NCBI RefSeq assembly: GCF_003667505.1
Contig: NZ_RCVJ01000189.1
Location: 1-43,532, forward strand
Length of the DNA stretch: 43,532 bases
Direction of reading: 5' to 3'
Source of the DNA: Micromonospora sp. BL4
GTDB taxonomy: Bacteria > Actinomycetota > Actinomycetes > Mycobacteriales > Micromonosporaceae
Positions 8,313-16,424 of this stretch are shown one piece after another; position 1 is the first letter of the stretch; each line of letters begins with the position of its first letter. The translations under genes were made by a program, and so were the position numbers. The notes below the pieces were generated by a model. That model saw nothing but the letters and a program-made list of their open reading frames with translations, did no database searches and was not told where the DNA came from.

Positions 8313-8659
8313 CAGGCCTCCTGTCGCAGCCGCACCTCGACCAGCCCGTCCCGACAGCGCACGTCGTGCCGGGCCACGGCCACGCCGGGCCGGTCGAGGC
8401 ATTGCCCGGTGCGCAGGTCGTACACCTGCTTGTGCAGCGGCGAGGCAACCGTCGGCACCACGCCGCGGCTGCCCACGATGCCCCGGGACAGCACGTACGC
8501 GTCGGCGACCGGGTCGTGGTTGTCGATGGCGAACAGCCCGTCCGCGGTCCGGAAGAGTGCCACCTGCACACCGTCGACGAGGGCGGCGACGCCCCGGTCG
8601 GGCTCCAGCCTGTCGAGCCGGCAGACCCGGGTCCAGGTCAGCGTGACGGTCGCGGTCAT
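8312..8659 (-). CDS. nirD: Nitrite reductase (NAD(P)H) small subunit NirD
   Basis: 115-residue Rieske-fold small subunit of the cytoplasmic assimilatory nitrite reductase, partner of NirB. The stretch VASPLHKQVYDLRTGQCLD corresponds to the family's CPLHKQ-type loop; the Rieske Cys/His cluster ligands are missing, which is normal for NirD, so it should hold no iron-sulfur centre. The ATG at 8659 has GGAGG seven bases upstream and overlaps the nirB stop by four bases (ATGA). The downstream nnaR start overlaps its stop. Confidence 0.93.
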   Translation of the reverse strand: MTATVTLTWTRVCRLDRLEPDRGVAALVDGVQVALFRTADGLFAIDNHDPVADAYVLSRGIVGSRGVVPTVASPLHKQVYDLRTGQCLDRPGVAVARHDVRCRDGLVEVRLRQEA

Positions 8660-11223
8660 CGCCGTACCTCCGGCAGGCCCAGCGCCACCGGCTGTCGCCG
8701 TTGGTCGGTGTCGTCCGCTTCCCGTTCCCGGCCGTGCCGCTCTTCGCCCGGCGCTGTCGGCGGCGGAGCCCCACGCGCCGGCACCGGCTGGCCGCGCTCC
8801 AGTGCGAATCTGATCGACGGGTCGGGCACGTCCGGGGCGTTGACGAAGGACGTGAACCGGCGCAGCCGCTCCGGGTCGTTCAGCACGTCCCGCCACTCGT
8901 CGGAGTACGAGGCGACGTGCCGGGCCATCGCCGCGTCGAGGTCGGCGCAGAGCCCCAGCGCGTCGTCGACGATGACCGACCGCAAATGGTCGAGGCCACC
9001 GTCCATGGCCTCGATCCAGGCGGCGGTGCGTTGCAGCCGGTCGGCGGTGCGGATGTAGTACATCAAGAACCTGTCGATCAGCGAGATCAGCGCCTCTGTG
9101 GACAGGTCGGTGGCGAACAGGTCGGCGTGCCGGGGCCGGAAGCCGCCGTTGCCGCCGACGTACAGGTTCCAGCCGGTCTCGGTGGCGATGACGCCGAAGT
9201 CCTTGCTACGCGCCTCGGCGCACTCGCGGGCGCAGCCGGAGACCGCTGACTTGATCTTGTGCGGGGCGCGTAGCCCCCGGTAGCGCAGCTCCAGCGCGAC
9301 GGCCAGGCCCACCGAGTCCTGCACCCCGTACCGGCACCAGGTCTCGCCGACACAGGACTTCACCGTACGCAGCGCCTTGCCGTACGCGTGGCCGGACTCG
9401 AAGCCGGCATCCACCAGCCGCCGCCAGATCTGCGGCAGCTGCTCCACCCGGGCTCCGAACAGGTCGATCCGCTGACCACCGGTGATCTTGGTGTAGAGGC
9501 GGAAGTCGCGGGCCACCTCGCCGATGACGATCAGCTTCTCCGGGGTGATCTCACCGCCGGGGATCCGGGGCACCACCGAGTAGCTGCCGTCGCGTTGCAG
9601 GTTGGCCAGGAAGTGGTCGTTGGTGTCCTGTAGCGACGCCTGCTCACCGTCGAGCACATGCCCGGCGCCCAACGAGGCGAGGATCGACGCCACCACGGGT
9701 TTGCAGATGTCGCAGCCGCGCCCCCGGCCGTGTTCGGCGACCAGCCGGGAGAAGGTGCGGATGCGGCGTACCCGGACGATCTCGAACAGTTCGCGCCGGC
9801 TGGCTTCGAAGTGCTCGCAGAGCGCGGTGGACTGCGCCACGCCGGCCGCGTCCAGGAGCTGCTTCAACATCGGCACGCAGGAGCCGCAGCTGGTGCCGGC
9901 CCTGGTGCACGCCTTCAACGCCGGCACGTCCGCGCAGCCACCGGCGATGGCGGCGTCCACGTCGCCCCGGGTCACCGCGTTGCAGGAGCAGACCTGGGCG
10001 GCGGCGGGCAGCGCGCCGGCGTCCGCGCCGCCGTCCGGCGCGAGCAGCGCCAGCGGGGCGGCCGGCAGCGGGCCACCCACGCTGGCCCGCAGCGTCGGGT
10101 ACGCGCTGGCGTCACCGACCAGCACACCACCGAGCAGGGTGCGCGCGTCGTCGGAGAGGACCAGCTTGGCGTACACCCGGGTGGCGGGGTCGGTGAAGGT
10201 CACATCCAGGCAGCCCGGGGTCACGCCGTGCGCGTCGCCGAACGAGGCCACGTCGACGCCGAGCAGTTTCAGCTTGGTGGCCGTGTCCGCGCCGGGGAAG
10301 GTCGCCGCGCCGCCGAGCAACCGGTCGGCCACCACCTCGGCCGTCGCGTACCCCGGGGCGACCAGGCCGTGGCAGGTGCCGTCGACCGCCGCGCACTCGC
10401 CCACCGCCCAGATCCATTCGTCGGCGCTGCGACAGGTCTCGTCGACCAGCACCCCGCCGCGCGGACCCAGCGGCAGGCCGGCGGCCCGGGCCAGGTCGTC
10501 CCGGGGCCGGATGCCGGCGGCCACCACCACCAGTTCGGCCTCCACGATGTGGCCGTCGGAGAGTTCCAGGGCGGCGACCGAGCCGTCCGGGCCGGGCCGG
10601 ATCGCGGTGGTGGCCACCCCGAGGTGGGTCCGCACGCCCAACTCCTCGACGTAGCGCCGGAGCATGGCGCCGCCGGCCGGGTCCACCTGCACCGGCATCA
10701 GCCGGGGCGCGAACTCGACCACGTCGGTGCGCAGTCCGAGCAGCCGCAGGGCGTTCGCCGCCTCCAGCCCCAGCAGCCCGCCGCCGATCACCGCGCCGGC
10801 CCGCCGGCCCCGGGCGTAGGCCCGGAGAGCCGCCAGGTCGTCGAGGGTGCGGTAGACGAAGACCCCGGGCAGGTCCGCGCCGGGCACCGGCGGCACGAAC
10901 GGGTACGACCCGGTGGCCAGCACCAGCGCGTCGTACCGGTGTTCGCCGGTGGCCGTGCTGACCACCCGCCGCTCGCGGTCGATCGCGGTGGCCGGCTCGC
11001 CGAGGCGCAGCTGTACCCCGTCGTGCGGGGTGTGCAGGTTCAGCGCGTCCGCGTCCACGCCGTCGAAGAACGCCGAGAGCCGCACCCGGTCGTACGCCGG
11101 GCGGCCCTCCTCGGCGAGCACCGTCACCCGCCACCGCCCGTGCGGGTCGCGGGCCCGCAACGCGTCCACGAACCGCTGCCCGACCATGCCGTTGCCGATG
11201 ACGACCAGATCGCCGCCGTTCAT
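8656..11223 (-). CDS. nirB: Nitrite reductase (NAD(P)H) large subunit NirB
   Basis: Catalytic subunit reducing nitrite to ammonium with six electrons from NAD(P)H. 855 residues, full length for the family. Order: FAD/NAD(P)-binding oxidoreductase (from VVIGNGMVGQRF near the start, through VIGGGLLGLEAANALRLLG and the second FAD motif with AVGECAAVDG); one BFD-like [2Fe-2S] domain at about residues 410-465 (VCSCNAVTRGD and GTSCGSCVP); then nitrite/sulfite reductase halves with the siroheme/[4Fe-4S] ligands CVGETWC (about 624) and SGCARECAEA (about 662). The ATG at 11223 overlaps the stop of the upstream gene (ATGA). Second reductive step of the nitrate pathway. Confidence 0.95.
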   Translation of the reverse strand: MNGGDLVVIGNGMVGQRFVDALRARDPHGRWRVTVLAEEGRPAYDRVRLSAFFDGVDADALNLHTPHDGVQLRLGEPATAIDRERRVVSTATGEHRYDALVLATGSYPFVPPVPGADLPGVFVYRTLDDLAALRAYARGRRAGAVIGGGLLGLEAANALRLLGLRTDVVEFAPRLMPVQVDPAGGAMLRRYVEELGVRTHLGVATTAIRPGPDGSVAALELSDGHIVEAELVVVAAGIRPRDDLARAAGLPLGPRGGVLVDETCRSADEWIWAVGECAAVDGTCHGLVAPGYATAEVVADRLLGGAATFPGADTATKLKLLGVDVASFGDAHGVTPGCLDVTFTDPATRVYAKLVLSDDARTLLGGVLVGDASAYPTLRASVGGPLPAAPLALLAPDGGADAGALPAAAQVCSCNAVTRGDVDAAIAGGCADVPALKACTRAGTSCGSCVPMLKQLLDAAGVAQSTALCEHFEASRRELFEIVRVRRIRTFSRLVAEHGRGRGCDICKPVVASILASLGAGHVLDGEQASLQDTNDHFLANLQRDGSYSVVPRIPGGEITPEKLIVIGEVARDFRLYTKITGGQRIDLFGARVEQLPQIWRRLVDAGFESGHAYGKALRTVKSCVGETWCRYGVQDSVGLAVALELRYRGLRAPHKIKSAVSGCARECAEARSKDFGVIATETGWNLYVGGNGGFRPRHADLFATDLSTEALISLIDRFLMYYIRTADRLQRTAAWIEAMDGGLDHLRSVIVDDALGLCADLDAAMARHVASYSDEWRDVLNDPERLRRFTSFVNAPDVPDPSIRFALERGQPVPARGAPPPTAPGEERHGREREADDTDQRRQPVALGLPEVRR

Positions 11224-12656
11224 CGCGTCACCTCCACCGAATCCGCTTGGGACAGCCAGTCGACGATGCCGGCGACGGCGTCCCGGCAGCCGCCGCAGCC
11301 GGTGCCGGCCCGGGTCGCCGCCAGCACGGCGTCGACGCTCCGGGCGCCGGAGCGCCAGCAGCTCACCAGGGCGCCCTTGGTTACCGCGTTGCACTGGCAG
11401 ACCGTGGCCGCGTCCGGCATCAGCGCCGGAGACGCGGCCGGTGCCGTGCCGGCGGCGCCCGAGGCCCGTCCCAGCAGCAGGGACCGCCGGTCGGCCGGAA
11501 CGGGCTGACCCCGGTCGAAGAGCTGGATCACCGTGCCGATCGTCGGGTTGTCGCCGAGCAGGATCGCGCCGGTCAGCCGCTCGTCGCGGATGCGCAGCCG
11601 GGCGTACGTGCCCCGGGCCGGGTCGGTGAAGGTCAGCTCCTCGTCCGGACCGTCGCCGGTGGCGTCGCCCATCGCGGCCAGGTCGATCCCGGCCGCCTTC
11701 AGCCGGGTCACCGCCGGTCGAGGCCGGTACCGGGCCGGCGGCTCGGCGCCGCTGAGCACCTGGGCCAGCACCCCCGCCTGGGCCCAGGCGGGGGCGACCA
11801 GCCCGGTGAGGGTGCCGTCGTGTTCGGCGCAGTCGCCGATCGCCGAGATCCGCTCGTCGCTGGTGCGCAGCCGGTCGTCCACCACGACGCCACGACGCAC
11901 GGCCAGGCCGGCTGCGGCGGCGAGCGTGGTGTCGGGGCGTACCCCGCAGGAGAGCACCAGCAGGTCGGCATGCAGCGACCGGCCGTCGGCCAGCGCGAGG
12001 CGGACGCCCGCGGCGTCCGCGGCCACGCCGGTCGCCGCCACCGCGAGCTGGATGGTGACGCCCAGGCCGGCCAGGGTGCCGGCGAGCACCGCGCCGGCCG
12101 CCGGGTCGAGCTGCCGTTCCATCAGGTGCCCGGTGGGGTGGACGACCGTGGTCGCCAGCCCCCGGGTGGCCAGTGCGCGGGCAGCCTCCAGGCCGAGCAG
12201 CCCGCCGCCGAGGACCAGCGCGCTGCGCGCGCCGTCGGCCACCGCGAGGATCCGTCGGCAGTCGTCCAGGGTGCGGAAGGGCACCACCCGGCGGGGCAGT
12301 TCCCCGTCCAGGCCGGGCAGCGGCGGCACCACCGCTCGGCTGCCGGTGGCCAGCACCAGGTGGTCGTAGCCGATCCGGTCACCGTCGGCGGTGCGGACCG
12401 TCCGTCCGGCCCGGTCGATGCCGGTCACCGGCACGCCGGGGCGCAGGTCGCCGCCGTGCCCGGCGGCCTCGGCCAGCGCCACGTCCCGCTCGCGGATCCG
12501 TCCGGCCAGCAGCGCGGAGAGCATGATGCGGTTATACGCCCGGTGCGGTTCCGCCCCGAGCACGGTCACCTTGCGGTCGCCGGCGCGGGCGTGCAGCTCG
12601 GCGGCGAGCCGCGCGCCGGCCATCCCGTTGCCGACGATCACCACGCGTTCGGTCAT
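11220..12656 (-). CDS. Nitrate reductase electron-transfer subunit: FAD-dependent oxidoreductase with C-terminal BFD [2Fe-2S] domain (NasC-like)
   Basis: 478 residues. The N-terminal two-thirds is a pyridine nucleotide-disulfide oxidoreductase (FAD motif VVIVGNGMAGARLAAEL, NAD(P) motif LVLGGGLLGLEAARALA, second FAD motif SAIGDCAEHDGTLTGL). Near residue 420 comes a BFD-like [2Fe-2S] domain with the four cysteines of VCQCNAVTKG and GTGCGGCRD. This is the layout of the small NAD(P)H:nitrate reductase subunit of Bacillus-type NasBC systems and also of the front half of NirB, to which it is clearly related. Placed between nasA and nirB with ATGA overlaps on both sides, it most likely passes electrons from NAD(P)H to NasA. 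An alternative is a role as an extra electron donor to NirB. Confidence 0.87.
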   Translation of the reverse strand: MTERVVIVGNGMAGARLAAELHARAGDRKVTVLGAEPHRAYNRIMLSALLAGRIRERDVALAEAAGHGGDLRPGVPVTGIDRAGRTVRTADGDRIGYDHLVLATGSRAVVPPLPGLDGELPRRVVPFRTLDDCRRILAVADGARSALVLGGGLLGLEAARALATRGLATTVVHPTGHLMERQLDPAAGAVLAGTLAGLGVTIQLAVAATGVAADAAGVRLALADGRSLHADLLVLSCGVRPDTTLAAAAGLAVRRGVVVDDRLRTSDERISAIGDCAEHDGTLTGLVAPAWAQAGVLAQVLSGAEPPARYRPRPAVTRLKAAGIDLAAMGDATGDGPDEELTFTDPARGTYARLRIRDERLTGAILLGDNPTIGTVIQLFDRGQPVPADRRSLLLGRASGAAGTAPAASPALMPDAATVCQCNAVTKGALVSCWRSGARSVDAVLAATRAGTGCGGCRDAVAGIVDWLSQADSVEVTR

Positions 12657-14794
12657 GCCCTCTCCACCCGCACGGCGCAGATCTTGAACTCGGGCATCCC
12701 GGAGATCGGGTCCACCGCGTCGTTGGTGACCGAGTTGGCCCGGGCGGCGCCCGGCCAGTGGAACGGCGCGAAGACGGTGTCCGGCCGGATGGTCGGGCTG
12801 ACCCGGGCCGGGGCCTGTAGCTCGCCCCGCCGGGAGGTGACCCGCACCGGTTCCCCGTCGCCGATGCCGAGCCGGGCGGCCAGGTCGGGGTGCAGCTCGA
12901 CGAAGGCGTCCCGGGCGGCCCGGCGCAGCGCGTCCACCCGCCGGGTCTGGGTGCCGGACTGGTACTGGGCGAGCACCCGGCCGGTGGTGAAGTGCAGGGG
13001 GTACTCGTCGCAGACCGGCTCGGCGGCGGGGCGGTGGTCCACCGGATGGAACCGGGCACGGCCGTCCGGGGTGGCGAACCGGTCGGTGAAGAGCCGAGGC
13101 GTGTCCGGCCCGTCCTCGGTGGGGCAGGGCCAGAAGACGCCGTCGGCGGCGTCGATCCGGGGCCAGCTGATCCCGGCGTAGTCGGCCGGCCCACCGGCGG
13201 AGGCGCGCCGCAGCTCCGCGAAGACCGCGGCCGGATCGGTCGGGAACCGGGATGCCGAGGTGCCGGTCGTCGCCGCTGTCGGCTCGGCGGCGGCCAACCG
13301 GGTCGCGAGGTCGGAGAGGATGGCCAGGTCGGTACGGACGCCCGGCGGGGGAGGGCGGAGCGCCCGTCGGCGCAGCACCCGGCCCTCCAGGTTGGTCATG
13401 GTGCCGTCCTCCTCGGCCCACTGCGCCGTGGGCAGCACCACGTCGGCCAGCGCGGCCGTCTCGGACAGCAGCAGGTCGGCCACGACCAGCAGGTCGAGCC
13501 CGCGCAGCCGGCGTTCGACGTGGGCCGCCCGGGGTGCGGACACCACCGGGTTGGAGCCGAGCACCAGCAGCGCCCGCGGCCCGCCCGGAGTGTCGAGCGA
13601 GTCGAGCAGTTGGTACGCCGGCACCCCCGGCCCGGGCAGCTCGTCGGCCGGTACGCCCCAGACCCCGGCGACGTGCTCCCGCGCGGCCGGATCGTCGATG
13701 CGTCGGTAGCCGGGCAACTGGTCGGCCTTCTGCCCGTGCTCCCGTCCGCCCTGGCCGTTGCCCTGGCCGGTCAGGCAGCCGTACCCGGAGCCGGGTCGGC
13801 CGGGCAGGCCGAGGGCGAGCGCGAGGTTGACGTACGCGGTGACGGTGTCGACGCCCTTGGCGTGCTGCTCGGCGCCGCGCGCGGTGAGGATGATCGCCCG
13901 TCCGGCGGTGCCCAGGGCCCGGGCGGTCGCCTCCAGGTCGGCCACCGGCACGCCGGAGAGCTGTTCCGCGCGGGCCGGCCACCAGGCCGCGACGCTGCGC
14001 CGGACCTCCTCGTAGCCGGTGGTCCGTTCCGCGACGTACGCCCGGTCGATCCAGCCCTCGGTGAGCGCGATGTGCAGCAGCGCGTTGGCCACCGCGAGGT
14101 CGGTGCCGGGCAGCGGTTGCAGGTGCAGGTCGGCCTGGCGTGCGGTGGCGGTGGCCCGTGGGTCGACCACGATCAGTCGGCCGCCGTTGCGGCGCTGCTC
14201 GGTCAGCCAGCGGACCAGTGGCGGCATGGTCTCCGCCGGGTTGGCGCCGACCAGCAGCAACGTGTCGGCCCGGCCCAGGTCGGCGAGGGGGAACGGCAGC
14301 CCTCGGTCGACGCCGAAGGCGCGCAGGCCGGCGGCCGCCGCCGAGGACATGCAGAACCGTCCGTTGTAGTCGATGTGCCGGGTGCGCAGCGCGACGCGGG
14401 CGAACTTGCCCAGCGCGTACGCCTTCTCGTTGGTGAGCCCCCCGCCGCCGAACACGGCGACCGCGTCGCGGCCGGACTCGGCCTGGACGGCGCGGATGCC
14501 GCTGACGATCCGTTGCAGCGCGGCGTCCCAGCTGGCGGGGCGCAGCTCGCCGCTGGCCGGGTCGCGCAGCAGCGGGGTGGTCAGCCGGTCGGGGTGGTCG
14601 AGCAGCTCGGCGGCGGTCCAGCCCTTCTGGCAGAGCCCGCCCCGGTTGGTGGGGAACTGGCGGGGGAGCACCGTCACCCCGTCGGCGTCCTCGCGCAGCA
14701 CCATCCCGCACTGGAGCGCGCAGTACGGGCAGTGCGTCGCGACCTCCCGGGGCGAGGGCCCCGGTCGCGTTGTCGACCGTGCACCGTCTGTCAT
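12653..14794 (-). CDS. nasA: Assimilatory nitrate reductase, molybdopterin catalytic subunit NasA
   Basis: 713-residue cytoplasmic molybdopterin oxidoreductase that reduces nitrate to nitrite. The N-terminal [4Fe-4S] ligands are Cys22, Cys25, Cys29 (CPYCALQCG) and Cys55 (GGLCQKGW). The Mo-bisMGD domain follows with NEKAYALGKFAR, LLVGANPAETMPPLVRW and TGQGNGQGGREHGQKADQLP, and the C-terminal molybdopterin dinucleotide-binding fold has YPLHFTTGRVLAQYQSGTQT. No twin-arginine signal and no C-terminal BFD domain are present, so electrons must come from a separate subunit, which fits the next gene. First gene of the minus-strand operon; its promoter region carries a GlnR-like box at 14819-14856. 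Confidence 0.95.
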   Translation of the reverse strand: MTDGARSTTRPGPSPREVATHCPYCALQCGMVLREDADGVTVLPRQFPTNRGGLCQKGWTAAELLDHPDRLTTPLLRDPASGELRPASWDAALQRIVSGIRAVQAESGRDAVAVFGGGGLTNEKAYALGKFARVALRTRHIDYNGRFCMSSAAAAGLRAFGVDRGLPFPLADLGRADTLLLVGANPAETMPPLVRWLTEQRRNGGRLIVVDPRATATARQADLHLQPLPGTDLAVANALLHIALTEGWIDRAYVAERTTGYEEVRRSVAAWWPARAEQLSGVPVADLEATARALGTAGRAIILTARGAEQHAKGVDTVTAYVNLALALGLPGRPGSGYGCLTGQGNGQGGREHGQKADQLPGYRRIDDPAAREHVAGVWGVPADELPGPGVPAYQLLDSLDTPGGPRALLVLGSNPVVSAPRAAHVERRLRGLDLLVVADLLLSETAALADVVLPTAQWAEEDGTMTNLEGRVLRRRALRPPPPGVRTDLAILSDLATRLAAAEPTAATTGTSASRFPTDPAAVFAELRRASAGGPADYAGISWPRIDAADGVFWPCPTEDGPDTPRLFTDRFATPDGRARFHPVDHRPAAEPVCDEYPLHFTTGRVLAQYQSGTQTRRVDALRRAARDAFVELHPDLAARLGIGDGEPVRVTSRRGELQAPARVSPTIRPDTVFAPFHWPGAARANSVTNDAVDPISGMPEFKICAVRVERA

Positions 14795-14818
14795 GTCGGG
14801 AAAGCGTGCCGTCGGGCG

Positions 14819-14856
14819 GTTTCCGGTCCGGGTCCCTTCTGTTTCGGTCCTGTCAA
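14819..14856 (-). promoter_or_regulatory. GlnR-like operator of the nas/nir operon
   Basis: Read on the minus strand the site is TTGAC-N6-GAAAC-N6-GACCC-N6-GAAAC, that is half-sites at 14856-14852, 14845-14841, 14834-14830 and 14823-14819 with exact 6-bp spacers. The published Streptomyces GlnR consensus is gTnAC-n6-GaAAC repeated with 6-bp spacers. Both GAAAC sites are perfect, the first a-site misses one base and the third half-site is poor. It ends 24 bases before the nasA start codon. GlnR activates nitrogen-assimilation genes under nitrogen limitation. Confidence 0.75.
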
Positions 14857-14891
14857 GTGGGCCTCACACCGCACCGGCGCGGAGGGCGCGT

Positions 14892-14919
14892 TTGCGGGAC
14901 GGCGTTCGCGATCTAGAAT
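14892..14919 (+). promoter_or_regulatory. Promoter of the methyltransferase gene
   Basis: TTGCGG (14892-14897) and TAGAAT (14914-14919) are separated by 16 bp. Transcription would start near 14926, giving a leader of about 28 bases before ATG 14954. It is divergent from, and about 35 bases from, the GlnR-like box of nasA. Confidence 0.5.
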
Positions 14920-14953
14920 GTGGGAAATGTGTCTCGATATGCGGGAGGGTGCG

Positions 14954-15661
14954 ATGACTGTGGCGGACGCGTTCGACGCGGTGGCCGGCAGCTACGACGA
15001 AGCCCGTCGACGGCTGGTGCCCTGCTTCGACGCCTTCTACGGCACGGCCGTCCAGGTCGCCACGCCACCACTGCGCGACGCGCTCGCCGCCGGGCGCACC
15101 CCGGAGGTGCTGGACCTGGGCGCGGGCACCGGCCTGCTCTCGCTGCTGCTCGCTGCCGCCGTGCCGGGAGTGTGCCTGACCCTGGTGGACGCGGCGCCGG
15201 CGATGCTCGCCCGCGCCGCCGACGAACTGCACGCCCGGTCCGTGCCGCACCGCATGGTCCGGGCCGACCTGGCCGACCCGCTGCCGGCCGGCCGGTACGA
15301 CGCGGTGGTCAGCGCCCTGGCGATCCACCACTTGGACGACGCCGGCAAGCAGGATCTGTACCGGCGGGCCGCCGACGCGCTGGTGCCCGGCGGGGTGTTC
15401 GTCAACGCCGAGCAGGTGGCCGGCCCGACCCCGGCTCTGGACCGGCGCTACGACGAGGTGTGGACCGCCCGGATCGCGGAGCTGGGTTCGCCTACCGAGG
15501 AGATCGCCGCCGCCCGGGAGCGGATGCGGCACGACCGGCCGGCGACCGTGGCCGACCAGTGCCGCTGGCTCACCGAGGCCGGCCTGGTCGACGTCGACTG
15601 CTACTTCAAGGAGTGGCGCTTCGCGGTGTTCGGCGGCCGGGCGACCGGTGCGGCACGCTGA
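14954..15661 (+). CDS. Class I SAM-dependent methyltransferase
   Basis: 235-residue methyltransferase of unknown substrate. Motif I is VLDLGAGTGLLSLLLA (SAM-binding glycine loop), followed by LTLVDAAPAMLARA (acidic residue for the ribose) and YDAVVSALAIHHLDD (motif IV region). The N-terminus VADAFDAVAGSYDEARRRL resembles small-molecule methyltransferases. ATG at 14954 was chosen for GGGAGG at 14943-14948; other in-frame ATGs lie upstream at about 14927 and 14939. It is divergent from nasA but shows no functional link to nitrate use; nothing in the sequence identifies a substrate. Confidence 0.8.
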   Translation: MTVADAFDAVAGSYDEARRRLVPCFDAFYGTAVQVATPPLRDALAAGRTPEVLDLGAGTGLLSLLLAAAVPGVCLTLVDAAPAMLARAADELHARSVPHRMVRADLADPLPAGRYDAVVSALAIHHLDDAGKQDLYRRAADALVPGGVFVNAEQVAGPTPALDRRYDEVWTARIAELGSPTEEIAAARERMRHDRPATVADQCRWLTEAGLVDVDCYFKEWRFAVFGGRATGAAR

Positions 15662-15724
15662 CGACCGCGACCCGCTGCCGGAATGTACGTTTCGACGCCG
15701 GTGGTGATCCGCCCGTCCACGAGG

Positions 15725-15753
15725 ATGACTGATGGTCATACCGATGGGTAGTC
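15725..15753 (+). promoter_or_regulatory. Promoter of the toxin-antitoxin pair, leaderless type
   Basis: ATGACT (15725-15730), 17-bp spacer, TAGTCT (15748-15753), then seven bases to ATG 15762. The spacing puts the transcript start at or next to the ATG. Confidence 0.5.
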
Positions 15754-15761
15754 TCACCGGC

Positions 15762-16019
15762 ATGACTGCCAAGGTGACCCTGTCGTTCACAGACGAGACG
15801 ATCGAGGAGGCCCGACGGTTCGCCAAGCGCGAGGGGCTGTCGCTCTCCGCGTGGATGGACCAGGCCGCCCGGGAGAAGGCGCTGCGCGAGGTCTTCACCG
15901 CGCACGCGGCCGCCGTGAGCCGCGCCGGCCTCGACCTCGAATCCGCCGCCCTCGCCGACGCCCGCGAGGTGGGCATGGTCGACGACCTGCTCTTCCGCGG
16001 CCGGCCGCGTGCTGCGTAG
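15762..16019 (+). CDS. Ribbon-helix-helix antitoxin of a MazEF-like pair
   Basis: 85-residue likely antitoxin. The N-terminal stretch AKVTLSFTDETIEEARRFAK then REGLSLSAWMDQAAREKA is a CopG/ribbon-helix-helix DNA-binding motif; the acidic, helical tail is the usual toxin-neutralising part. The start at 15762 is preferred because TAGTCT lies seven bases upstream in a leaderless arrangement and the conserved region begins there; in-frame ATGs at 15732 and 15744 would add up to ten residues. Its end overlaps the toxin start by 11 bases, so the two are co-translated. It probably represses its own promoter (inference from the family). Confidence 0.75.
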   Translation: MTAKVTLSFTDETIEEARRFAKREGLSLSAWMDQAAREKALREVFTAHAAAVSRAGLDLESAALADAREVGMVDDLLFRGRPRAA

Positions 16020-16302
16020 GGGTGAGGTCTGGCGCATCGAGGGCGCCCGGGAACGCCTCGGACTCGTGATCAGCTCGGACGTCTACAACTCCACCGACGT
16101 GCCCATCGTGATCGTGGTCGAGGTCGTGGAGGAGTCGCTGCTGCGGGACTCGCCGCTCGCCGTGTCGATGGGCCGCTACGTGGTGATGCCCGACCGGCTC
16201 TCCTCGCCGATGAAGAAGTGGTTCACCGATTGCGTGGACGTCGCCGACACCGACACCATGCTCCGGGTCGGTCGCGCGCTGCGCATCCTCCAGCAGCTCT
16301 GA
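16009..16302 (+). CDS. MazF/PemK-family toxin (endoribonuclease)
   Basis: 97-residue protein of the MazF/PemK/CcdB fold. The opening LRRGEVWRIEGARERLGLVI then SSDVYN matches the family's RGEVW and P-loop-free strand pattern, and it ends with VGRALRILQQL. Members cut mRNA at short sequence motifs when the antitoxin is degraded. The GTG start at 16009 lies within the end of the antitoxin gene. The pair sits between the nas operon and narK, which may reflect insertion into a GlnR-regulated neighbourhood. Target sequence cannot be predicted. Confidence 0.82.
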   Translation: MLRRGEVWRIEGARERLGLVISSDVYNSTDVPIVIVVEVVEESLLRDSPLAVSMGRYVVMPDRLSSPMKKWFTDCVDVADTDTMLRVGRALRILQQL

Positions 16303-16424
16303 CCTCACCACCGCCGCCGGTCCGCGGTGCGGCCCTCGTTTCCGGGTCGACCCGCTCCGGGCACCGCCCGGTAATCCGGTGTTCCTAGCGTTCCCCCTCG
16401 TCACACCGACGAGGAGGAGCCGCA
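16303..16424 (+). promoter_or_regulatory. narK upstream region with -10 and a tentative GlnR-like site
   Basis: TAGCGT at 16386-16391 fits a -10 box about 35 bases before the GTG. An 11-bp-spaced series starts with GTTTC (16338-16342), followed at 6-bp intervals by GACCC, GGCAC and GTAAT (16371-16375). The first and last match reverse-oriented GlnR half-sites, the middle two poorly. GlnR control of narK is expected from the family, but this site alone is weak evidence. Confidence 0.3.

Noticed and set aside
9658..11508. 616-codon plus-strand frame opposite nirB
   Set aside because: Antisense shadow; nirB has all cofactor motifs on the minus strand.
14851..14856. TTGACA on the minus strand as -35 of nasA
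   Set aside because: No -10 hexamer is found 16-19 bp downstream; the bases are better explained as part of the GlnR-like box.
12890..14953. Long N-terminal extension of the methyltransferase frame
   Set aside because: The frame is open through the antisense of nasA, but methyltransferase likeness begins only at 14954, where a ribosome site and promoter are found.
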